From JAWLFI01 sp041685645 (lineage in GTDB: Bacteria > Bacteroidota > Bacteroidia > Chitinophagales > Saprospiraceae), in assembly GCA_041685645.1 (NCBI GenBank), contig JAWLFI010000009.1:1-29684 (forward strand): a stretch of 29,684 nt of DNA, written 5' to 3'. The translations under genes were made by a program, and so were the position numbers. Position 1 is the stretch's first letter, and each line of letters starts with the position of its first letter. This document shows, in pieces, positions 26,736 through 29,684 of the stretch. Below the pieces are notes generated by a model. That model was not told the origin of the DNA, made no database searches, and saw only the letters and a list, made by a program, of their open reading frames with translations.

Positions 26736-27233
26736 ATGAATCACAGGGAATACAATAAAATTGTGGAGGATTATGCCGATGGGCTGTATCGCTACTTGCT
26801 GAAAAATATGCGGGAAGCGGCCGATGCGAAGGATGCGCTGCAATTGACGTTTTGCCAGCTGTGGGAGCATCGGGAGGAGATTGACGAGGAACGGGTTAAG
26901 TCCTGGCTGTTTACGGTAGCTCATCACAAAATGATCGATCATTTTCGGCGGAGGAAGCACACGACGCCTGTTTTACCACTGCACTTGAGTACGCGGGCGG
27001 AAGAAGAGCAGTGGGAGTTGCAGGACATGTTGGATCATGCTTTGAAGTACTTGCCGACTCAGCAGCGTTTGCTCATTACTTTGCGCGACTATGAAGGCTA
27101 CAGCTATAGGGAAATTGCCGAGATCGCGGAGCTAAAATTGGATCAAGTGAAGGTGTATTTGTTTCGGGCGAGGAAAAAATTGCGCCAAATTATTGAGCGG
27201 GGGGCAGGAGCCCAGTCAAAAGTAGAAGGTTAA
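26736..27233 (+). CDS. ECF-type RNA polymerase sigma factor
   Basis: This 165-residue alternative sigma factor of the extracytoplasmic-function class has region 2 at about 13-77: AADAKDALQLTFCQLWEH for core binding and -10 melting, then VKSWLFTVAHHKMIDHFRRR. Region 4 is at about 97-152 with LPTQQRLLITLRDYEGYSYREIAEI and KVYLFRARKKLRQII for the -35 contact. No extra sensing domain is present. A membrane anti-sigma gene starts one base after the stop, and an outer-membrane protein follows with a 4-base overlap, so the three form a tightly linked operon. Such operons are often autoregulated, but no recognised target site was identified here. Confidence 0.95.
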   Translation: MNHREYNKIVEDYADGLYRYLLKNMREAADAKDALQLTFCQLWEHREEIDEERVKSWLFTVAHHKMIDHFRRRKHTTPVLPLHLSTRAEEEQWELQDMLDHALKYLPTQQRLLITLRDYEGYSYREIAEIAELKLDQVKVYLFRARKKLRQIIERGAGAQSKVEG

Positions 27234-27234
27234 G

Positions 27235-28098
27235 ATGGAAAAGATACATAAGCTGAATTACGAATTTTATGCACTCGACTATATGGACGGGGAATTAACG
27301 GTGGAAGAGCGGGAGGCTTTTGAGCAATTTCTGGCTAGAGAGCCGGAGGTAGCTCAGGAGTTGGAAGGTCTGGAAGAGATGGTGCTGGAGGATCGACCGG
27401 TGGTACTTGAGGAGAAGTCAACCCTCTATCGCCATGCTGATGAGGGTGTGAGTGGGGCGACGCGATGGTGGGCGTTGGCAGCGAGCTGGGCGTTTTTAGT
27501 CGTGGCGGGGTCTATGGGCTTGTGGCTATCCGGATCAGTGACATCGGCTGAGGCGGATAGCGCTTCGTGGGTCACAGAGGATATCCACCCGATGGAAGTA
27601 AGAGAGGTCCGGGTGGCGATTGGTGAAGATGCGGCTGTATCCCGCAGAGAGGTCGTTTCGCGCGCTGAAGCTGAAGAAGCCCCGGGCATGGAATTGGAAT
27701 CGGCCTGGGCGGTAGAACCAGCCGTTGAGTTACCGGGCAGAGCGAAAATAGTGGGGATGGTAGAGAAAGGGTCTGGTGATCTGCCCTATGTGGAGATAAA
27801 GGATGTTGAAGCAGTGGCTGTATTGCCTTCCGCAGAGATGAAGCCATTGTCAACGGCCTTCGATTTCCAGGCAAAAGTGAGGGCTAATTCTCCTTTAGAG
27901 ATGAACGAAAACCGGAAGGATGCTTCTGTTTTTTCCAGCGATAAAATTGCGATTTTGGAGCCCATCTCCAAGTTATTAACAGAGGATCAAAAAGATTGGG
28001 TAGCTCAGTGGCGCCCATTGGAAACATTAAAGCAAGAGGTTGATCGCGGCCGATGGATGGAAGCGATCACTCCTGAATTTTTACACTCATCAAAATGA
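27235..28098 (+). CDS. Probable membrane anti-sigma factor
   Basis: This 287-residue single-pass membrane protein starts one base after the sigma-factor stop. The cytoplasmic N-terminus (1-77) has the pattern ALDYMDGELTVEEREAFEQF, typical of anti-sigma domains that hold an ECF sigma. A single hydrophobic segment (about 78-98, WWALAASWAFLVVAG) is followed by a periplasmic region of about 190 residues rich in Glu, Val and Ala with no recognised fold. The classical zinc-binding HxxxCxxC motif is not present, so this is not a ZAS-type anti-sigma. The stop overlaps the next start as ATGA (28095-28098), which points to translational coupling. The anti-sigma role rests on position and the N-terminal pattern. 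Confidence 0.82.
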   Translation: MEKIHKLNYEFYALDYMDGELTVEEREAFEQFLAREPEVAQELEGLEEMVLEDRPVVLEEKSTLYRHADEGVSGATRWWALAASWAFLVVAGSMGLWLSGSVTSAEADSASWVTEDIHPMEVREVRVAIGEDAAVSRREVVSRAEAEEAPGMELESAWAVEPAVELPGRAKIVGMVEKGSGDLPYVEIKDVEAVAVLPSAEMKPLSTAFDFQAKVRANSPLEMNENRKDASVFSSDKIAILEPISKLLTEDQKDWVAQWRPLETLKQEVDRGRWMEAITPEFLHSSK

Positions 28099-28961
28099 AT
28101 ACAATGAAACAAAATGTTAACACGAGTTTGCTGATTTTAGTACTGGCCTTGTGGGTCATTCCGAGCTGGGGACAAAGCCGGGACACCATTCAAATCGACC
28201 GAAAGGGCAAGAAAATTCAGCTTGAGGTCATAGAAGAGGAAACCGACACTGTGCCGAAAAAGAAGATTACAGTGGGCTGGAACCCCAAAGACAAAAAAAA
28301 GGAAAAGGCATTCGATCCATGGAAAACGAGATGGTTCCTCATCGATTTAGGCTTTGCCAGCTATCTCTATGATGGGGATCAGCCCAGCGTTTCCTTCCCG
28401 GATTCAGATTTAGAAAGACCCATTAATCCCATGGAGCAACGCATTTGGAGGTCCTGGAATGTCAACATCAATCTATTTCAAACTCGCCTGAGTTTATATA
28501 AGAACTATTTAAGTTTAACTTCCGGTTTGGGCTTTGAGTACTACCAGTATGGCATGGAGAATGAAGTTCAAATTCAGGCGCGCACAAGAGATGTAGAGTT
28601 TGCCTATACGGGGATTGACTACGATGCGAATCGATTGCGTAGCTGGTACATGACGGTGCCGATGATGCTCAATATGGAAACGAATCCGAAGAGAACGTCT
28701 CGATCCTTTCGGATCGGCGTCGGTGGTTTTGTTGGTTTGAGACTATCGACCACCCTGCGGCAAAAGTGGGATATCTACGACAATCGGACACGAAATAACT
28801 TCAACTTCAATCAATTTCGCTACGGATTTGCCGGCCAAATTGGATATGGACCGGTCACCTTGTACGGCAACCTGGCTGTCAATGGCATGTTTGATGCGGG
28901 CAACACCGATGAGTTCAACCTCATGCCGCTCAATGTAGGCATTCGGGTAATTCCCTTTTAG
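28095..28961 (+). CDS. Predicted outer-membrane beta-barrel protein of the sigma/anti-sigma operon
   Basis: The 288-residue product has a signal peptide (residues 5-27, LLILVLALWVIPSWGQ), then a charged periplasmic segment with KKKITVGWNPKDKKKEKAFD, and then amphipathic beta-strands (RWFLIDLGFASYLYDG, YLSLTSGLGFEYYQYG, FRIGVGGFVGLRLST, LMPLNVGIRVIPF). It ends in Phe, as expected for an outer-membrane barrel. The closest general type is the Bacteroidota outer-membrane beta-barrel group, with no specific function known. It overlaps the anti-sigma gene by four bases, and a strong terminator follows 24 bases after the stop. It may be the target or the sensor partner of the ECF system. Confidence 0.85.
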   Translation: MNTMKQNVNTSLLILVLALWVIPSWGQSRDTIQIDRKGKKIQLEVIEEETDTVPKKKITVGWNPKDKKKEKAFDPWKTRWFLIDLGFASYLYDGDQPSVSFPDSDLERPINPMEQRIWRSWNVNINLFQTRLSLYKNYLSLTSGLGFEYYQYGMENEVQIQARTRDVEFAYTGIDYDANRLRSWYMTVPMMLNMETNPKRTSRSFRIGVGGFVGLRLSTTLRQKWDIYDNRTRNNFNFNQFRYGFAGQIGYGPVTLYGNLAVNGMFDAGNTDEFNLMPLNVGIRVIPF

Positions 28962-28984
28962 TTGTGCAATTCCCGATAAAACAC

Positions 28985-29020
28985 AAGCCCTGCAGATGAC
29001 GTCTGTGGGGCTTTTTTTTT
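28985..29020 (+). terminator. Rho-independent terminator of the sigma operon
   Basis: A 12-bp stem (AAGCCCTGCAGA paired with TCTGTGGGGCTT, two G-T pairs) with loop TGACG is followed by nine T residues (29012-29020). It begins 24 bases after the stop of the last operon gene. Confidence 0.9.
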
Positions 29021-29166
29021 GAATATAAAGGATGGGTAGGATGAGAGACGGAGTTTTTGAAAAAAGAAGAGTACATTTTCAACCGATATTTTTCTCCTAC
29101 TTCTCGATTTCGAGGGGTTCTCATTTTTTGATCTGCAGCATTGGGAGGTAGGTAGGTCAAAGGTCA

Positions 29167-29197
29167 ACCGACTACGCTGCTTTGCAGCTTTGTCGGT
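29167..29197. repeat. Symmetric two-stage hairpin
   Basis: ACCGAC (29167-29172) pairs with GTCGGT (29192-29197), and inside it GCTGC (29176-29180) pairs with GCAGC (29184-29188) around a TTT loop, separated by a symmetric three-base internal loop. No T-tract follows, so a terminator is unlikely. Confidence 0.55.
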
Positions 29198-29264
29198 CGA
29201 GGAATGTTAAAGTAATGTGTCGATGCTTTAGAGACTGGCCGCTATCACTGGCGGTGGGTCCGGA

Positions 29265-29294
29265 TTCCTTTGCTGCACCGAGCAAGCAAAGGAA
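29265..29294. repeat. Perfect 10-bp inverted repeat
   Basis: TTCCTTTGCT (29265-29274) and AGCAAAGGAA (29285-29294) are perfect inverted copies with a 10-base loop. No transposase or T-tract is adjacent. Confidence 0.55.
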
Positions 29295-29350
29295 AAACAC
29301 CCAAGAAAAGAGCGCCGAGCACCGGGTTGCCTTGTTTTAGCGGGGTCGCA

Positions 29351-29529
29351 GGTCTCTACAAATACCAAATAACACAAACAATCCTCATCCCGCGCTTGAC
29401 GCGGGATCCTTTGCGGATTAATGTGCAGGGTGATGAGAGATGTTCTTTACGAATGTTGTGGTATTTGGACAGAGACAGGGCGTGCTTCGCCCGCCGAAGC
29501 TCATAGCGTAGGCGGTGCCCTGTCTCTAC
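29351..29529. repeat. Compound inverted-repeat element (REP/MITE-like) containing the 18-bp repeat, copy 2
   Basis: Several nested inverted repeats lie in 180 bases. GTCTCT and AAATACCA (29352-29367) recur inverted at 29459-29476. ATCCCGCG-CTTGA-CGCGGGAT forms a perfect 8-bp hairpin near 29388-29408. AGAGACAGGGC (29471-29481) pairs with GCCCTGTCTCT (29518-29528). The right end, 29512-29529, is the exact 18-mer seen at 23581-23598. No coding frame is credible. Confidence 0.55.
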
Positions 29530-29589
29530 AATGGCACACGCACGGGCCTCACTGTCTGAACCGCTGATTGATCTGATTCAGTGAAGGCC

Positions 29590-29684
29590 ATGATTAGAAA
29601 CGTTGATAGTGAGAGAGAACGGTTTTTCATTGATGTTTTTCGGCTGTTAGAAACACATAGCTTAGTACCGCGAATCATGGATAC
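29590..29684 (+). CDS. Possible start of a gene running off the right edge
   Basis: From ATG 29590 a frame stays open for 31 codons to the window end. It reads MIRNVDSERERFFIDVFRLL and continues ETHSLVPRIMD, which looks like a protein with an amphipathic helix. It is too short to recognise and could equally be a chance frame next to the repeat cluster. Confidence 0.25.
   Translation, partial: MIRNVDSERERFFIDVFRLLETHSLVPRIMD

Larger units (their letters stand above)
29021..29589. other. Long non-coding stretch rich in inverted repeats
   Basis: About 570 bases without a convincing gene. It holds, in order, hairpins at 29167-29197 and 29265-29294, a compound inverted-repeat block at 29351-29529 and a loose hairpin at 29550-29583. 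Open frames across it have no family features. Confidence 0.5.

Noticed and set aside
29388..29408. CRISPR-like repeat, because of the repeated palindromes near the right end.
   Set aside because: The palindromes differ from each other, spacing is irregular, there are no unique spacers of constant length and no cas genes.

Overview
The window reads as a chromosomal piece of a Bacteroidota genome, most likely a Saprospiria/Lewinella-like marine lineage (lineage is inferred). The supporting signs are a giant secreted protein with a gliding-motility/type IX-secretion C-terminal domain, families largely typical of this phylum (DUF3078, DUF2490, PorT-like beta-barrels), genes that mostly lack Shine-Dalgarno sequences, and -7 promoter elements of the TAnnTTTG type. 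No rRNA, tRNA, CRISPR array, transposase or phage gene was seen.

Layout. 1-260 is a GC-rich run of hairpins. 261-7052 (-) encodes a ~2260-residue modular surface protein. 7625-12060 (+) is a three-gene run: an outer-membrane beta-barrel, a PglE/DegT-type sugar aminotransferase, and a membrane PglF/WbpM-type nucleotide-sugar 4,6-dehydratase that carries an extra C-terminal Nudix domain. 12070-13199 (-) holds a DUF2490 protein and a DUF3817 membrane protein. 13440-14573 (+) is a saccharopine-dehydrogenase-like oxidoreductase. 14820-18025 (-) has two DUF3078 paralogues on either side of xerD. 18260-20870 (-) holds dnaX followed by a Crp/Fnr regulator. 21175-23435 (+) is a TauE/SafE exporter plus a MerA/Lpd-like flavoprotein disulfide reductase. 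23779-26363 (-) has an exported YciI-like protein and uvrB. 26736-28961 (+) is an ECF sigma / anti-sigma / outer-membrane protein operon with a strong intrinsic terminator. 28962-29684 is mostly non-coding and full of inverted repeats.

The strongest unusual signal is dnaX. The gene is split into two overlapping frames exactly at a run of ten A residues. Ending in the first frame gives a 389-residue gamma-like protein that stops after the clamp-loader core. A -1 shift (or transcript slippage) on the run gives a ~641-residue tau-like protein. The second frame is open without interruption from the A-run to its stop. This matches the known logic of E. coli and Thermus dnaX, although a homopolymer miscall must be excluded.

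Second in interest is the fusion of a Nudix hydrolase domain onto the sugar dehydratase, next to its likely partner aminotransferase. Third is the duplicated DUF3078 pair around xerD, with the same -7 element in front of each copy. Several intergenic regions share repeat pieces, including an exact 18-bp repeat and two GC-rich elements with a common tail.
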